Assembly (NCBI RefSeq): GCF_007828035.1
Contig: NZ_VITV01000003.1
Coordinates: forward strand, 434,001-498,000
Source: Nitrospirillum amazonense
GTDB lineage: Bacteria; Pseudomonadota; Alphaproteobacteria; Azospirillales; Azospirillaceae
DNA: 64,000 nucleotides
Reading direction: 5' to 3'
The notes under the pieces are model-generated. The model made no database searches, was not told where the DNA came from, and saw only the letters and a list, made by a program, of their open reading frames with translations. Shown here piece by piece: positions 1 to 10,700 of this stretch (its first letter is position 1; every line of letters begins with the position of its first letter). Position numbers and translations under genes: made by a program.

Positions 1-508
1 TGGCCTGGCGCACCCGCTCCACCACCGCCGGCGGCGCGTCCGGGCCGGCGCTGAAGTCGAAGACAGCTTCCGGCGTCACCAGGCGCTTGGGCGCGGCCGC
101 CAACCACCACACGCAGGGGCCGGCGCAAGGGCCGTCGATAATGACGGTGATGCCCCGGTCGACGATGGTTTGCGCCAGGTCGGCCGCCGCCTGCGCGTCA
201 CCGCCCCCTTGCGACCAGATCACCAGCGTCTGGGCATCGACCGACGTGATGCGGGCGATAGTGTCCCGCATCACCGTGGTCTTGGCCTCGCCATGGGCGC
301 ATACCAGATTCTGCCCGCCAACGCCCACGCCAGCGCCCTTCGCGTTGGGTCGGTGGCCATAACTCCAGCAATTCAGAACCTGCTGGATAATGGGATCGGT
401 CTCGCCGGGGCGCGCGGGCGGAAGGAAGTCGGCCCGGGCCGGCATATCGCCGGCCGCCAGCGCCACCAGAACACCAAGCGCGAGGACAAGTCGAGGAAAG
501 AGAGCCAT
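1..508 (-). CDS. Secreted ClpP-fold-like protein, C-terminus cut by window edge
   Basis: Reading the minus strand from an ATG at 508 gives about 169 codons that stay open to the window edge, so only the N-terminal part is visible. Residues 1-26 look like a Sec signal peptide (MALFPR, hydrophobic core, ending near ARA), so the product is probably periplasmic. The mature part has the pattern of the ClpP/crotonase-like family of predicted periplasmic proteins (COG3904 type): a strand followed by SQGGGDAQAAADLAQTI, then a second strand and the turn CAGPC. In active relatives the second turn normally carries the serine nucleophile between two cysteines; here that site reads Gly-Pro, so a proteolytic role is doubtful. 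It lies 90 bases downstream of ppx on the same strand and may be the last gene of the ppk-ppx transcript. Family assignment is by motif only. Confidence 0.6.
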   Translation of the reverse strand, partial: MALFPRLVLALGVLVALAAGDMPARADFLPPARPGETDPIIQQVLNCWSYGHRPNAKGAGVGVGGQNLVCAHGEAKTTVMRDTIARITSVDAQTLVIWSQGGGDAQAAADLAQTIVDRGITVIIDGPCAGPCVWWLAAAPKRLVTPEAVFDFSAGPDAPPAVVERVRQA

Positions 509-598
509 GGCTGCTGTCCGGGCGGGAATGAACGGGATTGACCTTATATGGCGGCGGGGCCCGGTATTCCAACGGAATGCCCCGTCACCGGCTGTCGC

Positions 599-2131
599 TC
601 AGGCGCCAGCCTCCGCCAAGGCGGGGCCTTGGACCACCACCGCGCCTTTGCGGCCCAGGACCTTGGCCAAGCCGTCCAGGCGGCGCTGCACGGCATCACC
701 ATCCAGCATGGCGGCGTCGCGGGGCAACAGCAGGGTCAAGGTGTCCGGCGTCAGCCGCAAGGCCGTGCGCTGCAGCAGCGTGGCGGCGCCACCCGTCAGC
801 GTATGGGCCAGGCGCAACGCCAGTCCCACGATCATGGCCCGGCTCAGCTGTGCCTCCGACAGCAGGGTGCGGGTCAGACCCAGGGGCTGGCCGTCCATGG
901 TGCCGGCATAGCGCACGAAGGAGGCCAGCGCCAGGAAGGCGCGTTCGGCATGGTCGGCGCCGGCGAACGGCATGCGCAGCACCCGCAGATAGGCGTGCTC
1001 GGCGCGATAGTCGGGATGTTCCGACCACCCCAGGTCGGACAGCAGGCAGGCGGCGGTGCGCAGGCGTGCGGCCGCCTCATCCTCGCCGGCGAACAAGGGG
1101 GCCGTCCATTGCGTCAGGGTGGCGGCCTCGCCGAACCGGCCCAGCCGCTCCGCCACCTGGGTACAGCTGTCGATCAGGGGGTCGCGCCGCCGCTCCTCCG
1201 CCGACAGCTGGTCGAACAGGAAGCCTTCGCGTAGTCCGTAGGCGGAAAAGACCACGTTGGACGGCTGCACGGTGCGCAGCACCCGCTCCATAACCAGGGC
1301 CGCCATGGGCAGTGTTTCCAGCCGGCGGCGGGAAACGCCCGGCATCTTCTCCAACGAGGCGCGGCTTTGCCGCCCGACCAGGCCGGCGAAGTCGGCCATA
1401 ACCCGGGCATCGACCACGTAGTGATGGATAATGTGCAGTGGGTGGCCCGTCTGTTCCATATGCATCTTGGCCAGCGCGCGCCAGCCGCCGCCCACGGGGT
1501 GGAAGTCCCGCCCGCGGCCATCCAGGGCCCACGGCAGCTTGGCCAGTTGGGCGTCGATCAGTTTGGCCGCCGATCCCGGCTTGCCCTCCACCGCCTCGAT
1601 CAGACGCAGGGGCCCCAACGGCAAGGTCGCCTGGCGGCCGATGAGGCCCTTGTCCAGCGTCACCAGCTCCAGGCTGCCCCCGCCCAGGTCGCCCATCAGG
1701 CCATCAGCGCCAGGCGTGCCCGACAGCACACCCATGGCGGACAGCCGCGCCTCCTCCTCGCCCGCCAGCACGGTGACGGGAACGCCGGTCAGCGCCTCCA
1801 CCTCCGCCACGAACTTCGGGCCATCCTTGGCGTCGCGCACGGCGGCGGTCGCCAGGATGTCCACCCGCCCCACCTGCATGCCCTCGATCAAGCGGCGGAA
1901 ACGGGCCAGATTGGACAAGGCCAGCTTCACGCCCTCGGGGTGCAGCTTGCCGGTCTTCTCCACCGACCGGCCCAATCCGCACATGATCTTCTCGTTGAAG
2001 ATGGCGATGGGCGAGCGTTCCAGGCGGTCATAGACCACCACCCGCATGGAGTTGGAACCGATGTCGATGACGGCCAACCGGTCGGCGCCAACGTGGCGTT
2101 CAGGGGCGGGTCGGTCAAACTTTACGGGCAT
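599..2131 (-). CDS. ppx: Exopolyphosphatase (Ppx/GppA family)
   Basis: A 510-residue Ppx/GppA phosphatase that removes terminal phosphates from inorganic polyphosphate and may also act on pppGpp. The actin-like ATPase fold is visible: phosphate loop 1 IDIGSNSMRVVVYD at residues 22-35, the GEEEARL segment at 124-130 that holds the catalytic glutamate, and phosphate loop 2 DLGGGSLELV at 148-157. The C-terminal half contains an HD-like helical region with HP and LG-rich helices, as in long Ppx proteins. Length is normal for the family. The start codon lies 29 bases after the ppk stop, so the two genes are almost certainly co-transcribed, the usual alphaproteobacterial ppk-ppx arrangement for building and degrading polyphosphate. 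The ribosome binding site is weak, which fits translational coupling. Confidence 0.93.
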   Translation of the reverse strand: MPVKFDRPAPERHVGADRLAVIDIGSNSMRVVVYDRLERSPIAIFNEKIMCGLGRSVEKTGKLHPEGVKLALSNLARFRRLIEGMQVGRVDILATAAVRDAKDGPKFVAEVEALTGVPVTVLAGEEEARLSAMGVLSGTPGADGLMGDLGGGSLELVTLDKGLIGRQATLPLGPLRLIEAVEGKPGSAAKLIDAQLAKLPWALDGRGRDFHPVGGGWRALAKMHMEQTGHPLHIIHHYVVDARVMADFAGLVGRQSRASLEKMPGVSRRRLETLPMAALVMERVLRTVQPSNVVFSAYGLREGFLFDQLSAEERRRDPLIDSCTQVAERLGRFGEAATLTQWTAPLFAGEDEAAARLRTAACLLSDLGWSEHPDYRAEHAYLRVLRMPFAGADHAERAFLALASFVRYAGTMDGQPLGLTRTLLSEAQLSRAMIVGLALRLAHTLTGGAATLLQRTALRLTPDTLTLLLPRDAAMLDGDAVQRRLDGLAKVLGRKGAVVVQGPALAEAGA

Positions 2132-2160
2132 GGCATCCGGTACGGGCTAAGGCAGGCAAT

Positions 2161-4347
2161 TCAGTCGGCGCGCTTCGCGGCCTTGGCGGCCGCCTTCAGC
2201 AACAGCTTGGCCGGCCCCTTGGGATCGGTGACCGCGCTACTGCCCCGCCCCGACAGGCTGGGGTTGGTCATGAAGAACGTGTGGGCGTTGAAGGCGCCCA
2301 GCGGTGCTTCGATACGATGATACTCGCCATCGGGGCTCAGCCGCCAGCTTTGCGCCTCATCCTTCAGGTTGGCGACCATGATCTGGTCCATCACCTGGCG
2401 GTGGCAGGACGGCGTCTCGATGGGCACCAGCGTCTCGATGCGGCGGTCCAGGTTGCGCGGCATCCAGTCGGCGGAGGAGATGAAGACCTTGGCGCCAGGG
2501 TGCGGCAGGCCCACGCCGTTGCCGAAGCAGACCACGCGGCCATGCTCCAGGAAACGGCCGACGATGCTCTTCACCCGGATGTTTTCCGACAGGCCCTTCA
2601 CGCCGGGCCGTAGGCAGCAGATGCCGCGGATGACCATGTCGATGCTGACACCCTGCTGCGACGCCTCGTACAGCTTGTCAATGATACGGGCGTCCACCAG
2701 GGAGTTCAGCTTGACCCAAATCTGCGCCGGCCGGCCGGCGCGGGCATGGGCGATTTCCGCGTCGATCAGGCTGACCAGCCGGTCGCGCAGCCCGATGGGG
2801 GCGATAGCGATCTTCTCCAGCGCCTTGGGCGTGGCGTAGCCGGTCATGTAGTTGAACATGTGGGCCGCGTCGTGCACCAGCGCCGGGTCGCAGGTGAAGA
2901 AGCTGAGGTCAGTGTAAATCTTGGCGGTGATGGGGTGGTAATTGCCGGTGCCGAAATGAACGTAGGAGCGCAGGCCCTTCTGTTCCCGGCGCACCACCAG
3001 CGACACCTTGGCGTGGGTCTTCAGGTCGACGAAGCCGTAGACCACCTGCACGCCCGCGCGTTCCAGGTCGCGAGCCCAGCGGATGTTGGCCTCTTCATCG
3101 AAGCGGGCCTTCAGCTCCACCATCGCCGTGACGCTCTTGCCCGCCTCCGCCGCTTCGATCAGGGCGGCGACGATGGGGGAGTTCTTGGAGGTGCGGTACA
3201 GCGTCTGCTTGATGGCCAGCACCGACGGGTCCTGGGCCGCCTGGCGCAGGAACTGCACCACCACGTCGAAGCTCTCGAACGGATGGTGGACGATGATGTC
3301 CTTGTGGCGGATGGCGGCGAAGCAGTCGCCGCCGAAATCGCGGATACGCTCCGGGAAGCGGGCGTTGTAGGGCTGGAACAGCAGGTCCGGCCGCTCATCG
3401 ATGATCAGCTGCTTGGTCTCGGCCAAGCCGATCAGGCCGTCCAGCACGAACACGTCGTCGGTCGGCACATGCAGCTGGCCTGCCAGGAAGTCGCGCAGGT
3501 CGCGCGACATGCCGGCGTTGACGCACAGCTGGATGACGCTGCCGCGGCGGCGGCGCTTCAGCGCGCTTTCGAAGGTGCGGACCAGGTCTTCGGACTCTTC
3601 CTCGATTTCGATGTCGCTGTCGCGCAGCACGCGGAAGAAGCCGTGGCCCTTCAGGGTGAAGGGCGGGAACAGCCGGTCGATGAACAGCAGCACCAGCTCT
3701 TCCAGCAGGATGAAGCGCACATCGCTACCCGGCAGGCGTACGAAACGGTCCAGCTGCGCCGGCAGCAGGACCAGGGCGTCCAGGTGGGTGTTGCGCGCCG
3801 GGTCGAACAGCTGGACGGCCAGCGAGAAGCCGGAATTGGCGATGAAGGGGAAAGGATGGGCCGGGTCGACGGCGATGGGCGTCAGCACCGGGAAGATGTC
3901 GTCCAGGAACTTCGCTTCCAGCCAGTCGGTCTCCGACGGGGTCAGCTCGCCGGGGTCGATGGCGGCGATGCCGGCCTTGGCCAGGTCGGCGCGCATCATC
4001 AGCCAGCAGGCCTGCTGCTCGCGCATCAACTCGGCGGCGCGCTCGTTAATGGCCGCAAGTTGCTGCGCCGGGGTCAGGTTGTCGTCCGAGGGGGTGGCGA
4101 CGCCGGCCGTCACCTGCGCCTTCAGCGCCGCGACACGGACCGTGTAGAACTCATCCAGGTTGCTGGCCGAAATGGACAGGAAACGCAGCCGCTCCAGCAG
4201 CGGATGCTGGGCGTTGTACGCTTCCTCCAGAACGCGCTGATTGAAGGCCAGCCAGGACAGTTCGCGGTTGATGAACCGGTCCGCCGACGTCATATCGATG
4301 GGGGCGGGCTCAGCTTCGCGGATCGGGGTTTCCACCGCCGTGGACAT
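2161..4347 (-). CDS. ppk: Polyphosphate kinase 1
   Basis: PPK1 makes long-chain polyphosphate from ATP through a phosphohistidine intermediate. The frame is open to 4587, but I choose the ATG at 4347 because it has a GAGG site at good distance, gives a normal 728 residues, and avoids a low-complexity extension that overlaps sixA on the other strand. The N-terminal domain opens with [19 protein letters not shown], typical of PPK1. The catalytic region contains [16 protein letters not shown] and HFGTGNYHP, whose histidine is the expected autophosphorylation site, followed by DLSFFTCDP. The C-terminal PLD-like domain has [17 protein letters not shown] and [14 protein letters not shown]. It is the first gene of a ppk-ppx unit and is divergent from sixA. 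Confidence 0.95.
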   Translation of the reverse strand: MSTAVETPIREAEPAPIDMTSADRFINRELSWLAFNQRVLEEAYNAQHPLLERLRFLSISASNLDEFYTVRVAALKAQVTAGVATPSDDNLTPAQQLAAINERAAELMREQQACWLMMRADLAKAGIAAIDPGELTPSETDWLEAKFLDDIFPVLTPIAVDPAHPFPFIANSGFSLAVQLFDPARNTHLDALVLLPAQLDRFVRLPGSDVRFILLEELVLLFIDRLFPPFTLKGHGFFRVLRDSDIEIEEESEDLVRTFESALKRRRRGSVIQLCVNAGMSRDLRDFLAGQLHVPTDDVFVLDGLIGLAETKQLIIDERPDLLFQPYNARFPERIRDFGGDCFAAIRHKDIIVHHPFESFDVVVQFLRQAAQDPSVLAIKQTLYRTSKNSPIVAALIEAAEAGKSVTAMVELKARFDEEANIRWARDLERAGVQVVYGFVDLKTHAKVSLVVRREQKGLRSYVHFGTGNYHPITAKIYTDLSFFTCDPALVHDAAHMFNYMTGYATPKALEKIAIAPIGLRDRLVSLIDAEIAHARAGRPAQIWVKLNSLVDARIIDKLYEASQQGVSIDMVIRGICCLRPGVKGLSENIRVKSIVGRFLEHGRVVCFGNGVGLPHPGAKVFISSADWMPRNLDRRIETLVPIETPSCHRQVMDQIMVANLKDEAQSWRLSPDGEYHRIEAPLGAFNAHTFFMTNPSLSGRGSSAVTDPKGPAKLLLKAAAKAAKRAD

Positions 4348-4521
4348 GGTCGCCTCATTAACAGCACGGGTATCGGGTCGATCACCATAGGCCGCAAACG
4401 TTACCGTTTCTGGTTCCCGCGTTGTCGATCCCGTTGTTTTCGTACCCGTTCCTTTTTTCTTTTCCGGGGCCGCCGGTTCCACAGCGGGCTCGGGCAGCCG
4501 GTCTATCCTGGGGGATGTCGC

Positions 4522-5052
4522 GTGAAGACCCTGTTCCTGCTCCGGCATATGAAATCCTCCTGGGACGATGACAGCGTCCCTGATCATGAGCGTCCCCTGT
4601 CGCCGCGGGGGGAGCGCGCGTTAACGACCATGGCCGACTATTTCAGACGCCGCAAGGGTGGAACACCCCAGCCCGACCTCATCCTCTGTTCGACCGCCGC
4701 CCGTACCAGGGCCACGCTGGCGGGCTTGCTGCCCTTGTGGCGTGAGATGCCACCCATGAGCGTGGACCGGGTCTTTTATATGGCATCGGCCCGCGCCCTG
4801 GCCGATCGGCTGCGCGCCTTGGCCGACCCCACCGCTACCGTCCTGCTGATCGGGCACAACCCCGGGCTGGAGGAGCTGGCGCTGGACCTGGCCCAGGCGG
4901 AAGAGACCCCCCTTCGCACGCGCATCATGGAAAAATATCCGACCGGCGCCCTGGCGCGGCTGGAATTCCCCCTGGACCGATGGGCCGATCTCGCTGCGGG
5001 GACCGGTCGTCTGGCCGAATTCGTCACGCCGAGAGAGGTAGCGGCGGCGTAA
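4522..5052 (+). CDS. sixA: SixA-type histidine phosphatase
   Basis: A 176-residue small phosphatase of the histidine phosphatase (phosphoglycerate mutase-like) superfamily, SixA group. The catalytic RHG-like signature appears near the N-terminus as [11 protein letters not shown], with the second-glycine position replaced by Met-Lys as usual for Six[14 protein letters not shown] follows, and the distal catalytic histidine is in [16 protein letters not shown] choose the GTG at 4522: it begins VKTLFLLRH, exactly where family members start, and has GGGGAT just upstream. Known SixA proteins dephosphorylate phosphohistidine on signalling or PTS proteins; the substrate here is not known. It is divergent from ppk, separated by about 174 bases that must hold both promoters. 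Confidence 0.88.
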   Translation: MKTLFLLRHMKSSWDDDSVPDHERPLSPRGERALTTMADYFRRRKGGTPQPDLILCSTAARTRATLAGLLPLWREMPPMSVDRVFYMASARALADRLRALADPTATVLLIGHNPGLEELALDLAQAEETPLRTRIMEKYPTGALARLEFPLDRWADLAAGTGRLAEFVTPREVAAA

Positions 5053-5492
5053 TGGCCGGCACTATGGGATCAACCGTCAGGGTTGTATAATCCATACAAT
5101 CAAGCGATGCGCCCGCAGGCGAAAACCATCCCATCCCAAATCTGCAGACTCCATCAAAAAAGTAAATGGCAGCGCGCTGTATCAATGATATAAGCGCCGC
5201 ATTCCACGATTATGCGGCGGCGGAAGACGAAACCGATTTCACTTTCGGACACCGCCTATAGGTTGCACATCGACTGTGCAGCCCTTTGCCCGCAATTTGG
5301 CCAATCCTCCACTTTCGGTTAGGAACGGGGCAGCGTCCCTGCCACGAATGAACAGGCCATCCCCCTTGATTCTTAACGACTTATTAATGGGATGGTGCAC
5401 CATTCGGCTTCCGGCACGTCTTTTGCGTTAGCGTAGTAACGTGACGTTCTTTGCTGCGACGCACAAAAGCTAATCAAGAGAGTGGGGAGCCG
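5053..5492. other. Long intergenic region upstream of the Cache/chemoreceptor gene
   Basis: No convincing gene is seen in these 440 bases. The sequence is clearly less GC-rich than its surroundings, contains GTTGTATAATCCATACAA (inverted repeat TTGTAT/ATACAA) near 5083-5100, and carries a sigma-54-like promoter near its right end, described separately. Confidence 0.5.
5411..5428 (+). promoter_or_regulatory. Candidate sigma-54 (-24/-12) promoter
   Basis: The sequence CCGGCACGTCTTTTGCGT matches the RpoN consensus TGGCAC-N5-TTGC except for the first base. The invariant GG is at 5413-5414 and the invariant GC at 5425-5426, with the required spacing. It sits about 65 bases before the start codon of the Cache/chemoreceptor gene. 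This is seen directly; promoter activity is inferred. Confidence 0.6.
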
Positions 5493-6524
5493 ATGGACAA
5501 CAGCCTGATCGACCTGACGAAGAACGTTCTGGATGTCGCCAGCCAGAAGGTTTCGGTGATCGAGGATATCAACCGGACCACCAAGATGCTGGCCTTCAAC
5601 GCCCTGATCGAGGCCGGCCGCGCCGGCGACGCCGGACGGGGCTTCGCCGTGGTGGCCAATGAGGTCAACTCCATCTCCCAGCGCGTCAGCGTGGTGGCGG
5701 GTGAACTGCGCAGCGAGATCGGCCAACTGGTCGACCGCATGACCACGGTGGGCGAGGATCTGATGACCCGCTTCCGGGGCCAGCGCTTGGCCGACCTGGC
5801 GCTGAACAGCATCGACATCATCGACCGCAACCTCTATGAGCGGTCATGCGACGTGCGGTGGTGGGCGACGGACAGCGCCGTGGTCGCCGGCCTGCAGACC
5901 CCGTCGCAGGAGGCGTTCCGCCACGCCAGCGAGCGGCTGAACGTCATCCTGCAAAGCTATACCGTCTATCTCGACCTGTGGGTGGCCGACCGCAGCGGCC
6001 GCGTCATCGCCACCGGCCGGCCCGACCGCTTCCCCCACGCCATCGGCACCAACGTTTCCAACGAGGCCTGGTTCATCGACGCCCTGCGCACCCGCGACGG
6101 CGGCGACTTCGCGGTTGAGGACGTCCGCCCGAACCCGGTGCTGGAGAACCGTACCGTCGCGACCTATTCCACCGCCGTGCGCCGCGACGGTGCCCAGGAC
6201 GGCGAGGTCCTGGGCGCGCTGGGCATCTTCTTCGATTGGGAGCCACAGGCCCGCGCCGTGGTGACCGGTGTCCGCCTGGAAACGTCGGAACGGTCCAACA
6301 CACGCTGCCTGCTGCTGGACGCCGCCGGCCGCATCATCGCCGCCAGCGACGGCCGGGGTGAACTGACGGAAAGTTTCCACCTGGTGACCCAGGGCCAGCC
6401 CATGGGCCATTACCTGGACCGACACGGCCGCCTGATCGGCTTCGCCCGGACGCCGGGATATGAGACCTATCGCGGCCTGGGGTGGTATGGCGTCCTGGTG
6501 CACAACCCACCCGGCCAAAGCTGA
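5493..6524 (+). CDS. Soluble chemoreceptor-like protein: short MCP signalling tip followed by a Cache sensor domain
   Basis: A 343-residue protein without signal peptide or membrane segments. Residues about 20-75 match the highly conserved hairpin tip of methyl-accepting chemotaxis proteins ([18 protein letters not shown], then [13 protein letters not shown]), the part that binds CheA and CheW. Residues about 140-335 look like a Cache/PAS-type ligand-binding domain ([33 protein letters not shown], and a second lobe ending in [13 protein letters not shown]). In ordinary receptors the sensor precedes the signalling hairpin and lies outside the membrane; here the order is reversed and the whole protein should be cytoplasmic. 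The ATG at 5493 has GGGGAG before it. A sigma-54-like promoter lies upstream. Probably couples an internal metabolite signal to motility or a related Che-like pathway; the ligand is unknown. Confidence 0.82.
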   Translation: MDNSLIDLTKNVLDVASQKVSVIEDINRTTKMLAFNALIEAGRAGDAGRGFAVVANEVNSISQRVSVVAGELRSEIGQLVDRMTTVGEDLMTRFRGQRLADLALNSIDIIDRNLYERSCDVRWWATDSAVVAGLQTPSQEAFRHASERLNVILQSYTVYLDLWVADRSGRVIATGRPDRFPHAIGTNVSNEAWFIDALRTRDGGDFAVEDVRPNPVLENRTVATYSTAVRRDGAQDGEVLGALGIFFDWEPQARAVVTGVRLETSERSNTRCLLLDAAGRIIAASDGRGELTESFHLVTQGQPMGHYLDRHGRLIGFARTPGYETYRGLGWYGVLVHNPPGQS

Positions 6525-6687
6525 GCCTATCCGGAGCCGCCTCGCCCGGTGTCGAACCTGTCGCCACCGGGCGTCACGCCCATTAATCAACAAACACGAT
6601 TGGTTGGTTCAATACGTTCTATTGGAACGATCGCAGGATGGCGCGCAGCTTCATGGCCAAGCGCAAACCAATCCTGAGGTGCCTATC

Positions 6688-7665
6688 ATGACTACCGCCC
6701 CCCTTCGCGTCGCCGTTTCCGGTGCCGCCGGGCAGATCGCCTATTCCCTGCTGTTCCGCCTGGCCAAGGGCGATGTGTTCGGCGCCGGCCAGCCCATCCA
6801 CCTGTCGCTGTTGGAGATCACGCCGGCCCTGGCCGCCTTGCGCGGGGTGGTGATGGAACTGGAGGACTGCGCCTTCCCGCTGCTGAGCGGCATCAGCGTC
6901 AGCGACGATCCGGCCGTGGCCTTCCGCGACATCGACGCGGCCTTCCTGGTGGGGTCCCGCCCCCGCGGCAAGGGTATGGAGCGGCGTGACCTGCTGTCGG
7001 CCAACGCCGCCATTTTCAAGGCGCAGGGCCGCGCGCTGAACGAGCAGGCCAAGCGCACGGCCAAGGTGCTGGTGGTGGGCAACCCCGCCAACACCAACGC
7101 CTGGATCGCCATCCGGCACGCGCCCGACCTGCCGCACGACGCCATCACTTCGATGATCCGTCTGGACCACAACCGCGCCCAGGCGCAGTTGGCGGCCAGG
7201 GCGGGGGTGGACGTGACGGCTATCGAACGGCTGGTGGTCTGGGGCAACCACTCCCCCACCATGTTCGCCGACTGGCAACACGCGATGGTGCAGGGCCGTC
7301 CCCTGCCCGACCTGATCGGCGACCACGCCTGGTACCGCGACACCCTGATCCCCACAGTGGCCCAGCGCGGCACCGCCATCATCGAGGCGCGCGGCTTATC
7401 CTCCGCCGCCTCGGCCGCCAACGCCGCCATCGACCACATGCGCGACTGGGTGCAGGGCAGCGGCGACCGCTGGGTTTCCATGGGCCTGGCGTCGGAGGGC
7501 GATTACGGCCTGCCCCAGGGCCTGGTCTGCGGCGTGCCCGCCCTATGCCGTGATGGCCGCGTCGAACGGGTACGCGGGCTGGAACTCGACGCCTTCGCCC
7601 GCCGCATGCTGGACCGCACGGTGGCCGAGTTGATGGAGGAGCGCGCGGCCGTCGCCGACCTCTGA
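6688..7665 (+). CDS. mdh: Malate dehydrogenase (cytosolic-type, NAD-dependent)
   Basis: A 325-residue LDH/MDH family protein that interconverts malate and oxaloacetate. The Rossmann dinucleotide motif [13 protein letters not shown] is at residues 9-21, [16 protein letters not shown] holds the substrate arginines, [11 protein letters not shown] is the cofactor-binding loop, [13 protein letters not shown] carries the catalytic Asp/Arg region, and [13 protein letters not shown] supplies the catalytic histidine. These are signatures of the type 2 (cytosolic-like) bacterial enzymes rather than the LDH-like type common in alphaproteobacteria. The ATG at 6688 is preceded by TGAGG. It is convergent with a PEP-carboxylase-like gene across a shared terminator, so the pair could feed C4 metabolism, but they are not co-transcribed. 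Confidence 0.94.
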   Translation: MTTAPLRVAVSGAAGQIAYSLLFRLAKGDVFGAGQPIHLSLLEITPALAALRGVVMELEDCAFPLLSGISVSDDPAVAFRDIDAAFLVGSRPRGKGMERRDLLSANAAIFKAQGRALNEQAKRTAKVLVVGNPANTNAWIAIRHAPDLPHDAITSMIRLDHNRAQAQLAARAGVDVTAIERLVVWGNHSPTMFADWQHAMVQGRPLPDLIGDHAWYRDTLIPTVAQRGTAIIEARGLSSAASAANAAIDHMRDWVQGSGDRWVSMGLASEGDYGLPQGLVCGVPALCRDGRVERVRGLELDAFARRMLDRTVAELMEERAAVADL

Positions 7666-7696
7666 ACCCGTCCTGCGAAGACCCGACGCACAAAAA

Positions 7697-7736
7697 CAAA
7701 GGGCGCCGTCCCCACCCCGGGGAAGGCGCCCTTTTT
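7697..7736. terminator. Bidirectional rho-independent terminator between mdh and ppc-like gene
   Basis: Perfect arms AGGGCGCC (7700-7707) and GGCGCCCT (7725-7732) are followed by a T run on the plus strand. On the minus strand the complementary side gives TTTGTTTTTG. It can therefore stop transcription from both convergent genes. Confidence 0.88.
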
Positions 7737-7745
7737 CATGGGGCG

Positions 7746-10700
7746 TCAGCCGAAGAAGCCGATGCGCTGGGTAATACCGTTGCCCACCCGACGCACCAGG
7801 TCGTACAGGCTGGCGATGGGTTTGAAGATGCGCTCGTTCTCCTGCCCATAGTTCTGGCTGTCATCGCTGACGTAGGTGGCGCTTTCGCCGAAATCGCCCT
7901 CCCCCGCGGTCTCCGCCACGGGGAAGATGCGGGACAGCAGGTCCAGCGCCCAGGGTACGTCCAGCTGCATCAGGCGGGCCAGCAGGCGGCGATGGGTGAT
8001 GTTGTGCTGGCTGGAGAACTGCGGGATGTGCGTCGCCCGCAGGAACACCTCCTGGATCAGGGCGATGCGCAAGGCGTGCAGCACCAGCAGGCCATTGCTC
8101 AGCGCCTCATCCGGCGGCGGCACCTGGCCCGGCACCGGATGACGCTCCACCCGGGCCAGCCCTTCCTCCAGCACGTCGAAATCGCGATAAAGCTTGCGGA
8201 AGATGCGGATAAGGCGGCTGTGGAGGGGGTTGTCCTCCAGGATGCTGGCCAGCCGCCGCATCTCCTCCACCCGGGCGGGGTCGGCGGTGTGGGCAGCGCG
8301 CAGCAGCCAGAAGGCCGGATCCAGGGTGTCGATGTAGGCCTTCAGCGCATCGGGGCTGGCGATGGCCACGCCGTACTCCACCATGCCCAGCAGTTGCCGG
8401 AAGCGGGGCGAGGTGCGGTAGAGGTCGGCGAAGTGCTCCGGATCCTTGTCGATGGCCTCGCCCACGCCGCTGACGGTGTTCGCCGGCAGGCCCATCTGCT
8501 GCAGGATGGCGTTGTGGGGGATGGCGCGGAACTGCGAGGCACGGCTCTGGTCCACATCGTCGGCGTTACCGTCGTGCTGGCGCTTGATGGCCCGGCTGCC
8601 CGAAGGATAGAGCAGGTTGGTGCCCAGGGCCGACAGCAAGGCGCCGTAGTTCGGATCCTCCACCAGCGACACCTGGAACTGCTTCACCGTGGTGAAGAAT
8701 TCGCGGATGTAGTCGGCGTCGCCATAGAACGGGTCGTCGTCCAGGGTGGCATGCTTGCCGCCCAGCATGTGTTCCAGGATGCGCGTGACCACGGCCAGGG
8801 CGCCCGGTTGGGTCACGAAGTAGAGATAGCCGTCGCCCCCCTGGAAGCTGACCTCCTGCTTGAAGGCGATCTTGTGGTGGGCCATGAACGACAGCGTGGC
8901 CGGGGCCGCGACATAGCCCAGGCGCTCGGGGAAGCCCGCCGGATGGGCGCCGCGGCCGATGGATTCACCGTGGGTGTCGAAGATCACCAGCTGCACGCCG
9001 TCCAGGCGGTGGCGGGTGAACAGGCGGGCGATGCGCAGGCGCAGGCGCTCGATGCTGGCCGACGCCGGCGTCTGGCCCAGGTAGCGGCCGGCGTCGGAGA
9101 AGCCGGTCTGGATGCACAGCCGGCCGCGACGCTTCACGTAGTCGCGGTAATGCGGATTGTCCAGCAGCTGTTCGATGACGCGGCTGCCCACCTCCAGTGC
9201 CCGTTCCGTCTCGAACAGGGGGCTTATGTCCACCTTGTCGGCCACGCCGAACAGCCGGGCGTAGTAGAGCGCCGTCAGCACGGTGAAAGCCGATTCCGAT
9301 TCCGCGATCAGGAAGCGGACGGGCACCGAGGCGTCGGCGTACTTCAGCATCTGGGCCACGACCATGAACAGCCGCTTGGCTGAGGTGCGTTCGGCGATGA
9401 TGCTGCCGAAATTGATGCGCACCGGCCGCACCTCGTCCAGCAGGCCGGTGATGGCGTTCAGGTAGGACTGGCGGTAGCGCGGGTCGTCCGGCGCCGTTTC
9501 CATGCCCACGGTCTTGCGCACGGCGTTGTGTAGCTGGGTCGCATTGATGCGCACATGGGTGTGCGCCTGCCCCAGTCCGTAGTTCGACAACTCCGCCTTC
9601 AGGATGGCCAGCCGGCGCACCACGTCATCGCCCTTCGCCCCCTTCCCGGCGACAGAGGCCAGGCGGATGGCACGGTCCACCTGCTCGATGGCGTGCGCGG
9701 CTTCCACCAAGCGCAGGGGCAGGCCCTCATGCATGCGCTGGGCGATGGCTTCGATGTCTTTCTGAGTGCTCGTTTCCCTGCCAAAGGCGGCAACCTCATC
9801 CGTCACCTGGGCGATGGCCAGGGCCAGACGCGATTCCAGCAGGTCCAGGGCGTTGCGCAGGTCTTCCTGCACCGGCGCCACTTTGCGAATGGCCTGCACC
9901 TCGGCCAAGTAGTGGCGCAGCTGCCCCACCTGCACCACCAGGCGCTTGTGCAAGGTGTCGGACCAGCGGATGTCCGAGCGGCCGTCCAAGTCATACCCCA
10001 CCCAGCTGGCCACGGTCAGCAGACGCGGCGTCAGCTCGGACCACTGGTCGGGGTAACGCTCCCGCGCCACCGACAGCACGATGTCGTAGACGGTGCGCAG
10101 CGCCGCCTGGATGTTGGTGATGGCCGCCAGCGACAGGCGGTGCTCATCCACGAGCGACAGCTCACCGGGCCGCAGCTCCGTCGCCGCGACGGCGGCGATC
10201 AACCCTTTGCGCGCCTCCGCCGTGAGGGGCACGCCCGCCGCGTCCCGCCCTGTGGCCAGCTTGGCCATGGCGTCCATGAGTTCCCCCGTCAGGTTGAACG
10301 TCGGGTGCGCGGTGATGACGATGCCGAAAATCTCCTTCTCCACCTGGCCGCGGAAGGCGTCGAACGGCACGGCCTTGCCGTCCGCGTCCACCGCCAGCCC
10401 GTCGATCAGGGCGCGGATGCGGGCGGCGTTGGCGGCGGGGTCTGCCTCGCCCAGGTAGGCGCCCAGGCGGCGGGCGCGGGCCAGGAAGCCCTCGGCCCCG
10501 AGGTACTGGATGGCCTGCTCCACCGCCGCCAGATCCAGCTCGCCGGAATGCAGGCGGCGGGACACGTCCAGCGCCAGCAGGGAGACGGGGTTGGCGAAGG
10601 GATCGGCGTCCGCCAGCTCTGTATAGCGGGTGAGACGCGCCACCAGGTCGGCCGTCAAGCCCACGGCGTCGGCCTTGGGCGCGCCCGGCTGGTCCAGGCT

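Noticed and set aside
2746-4521. The long plus-strand frame running through the ppk gene into sixA
   Set aside because: Only the last 176 codons match SixA; the rest is antisense to ppk and has no protein-like pattern.
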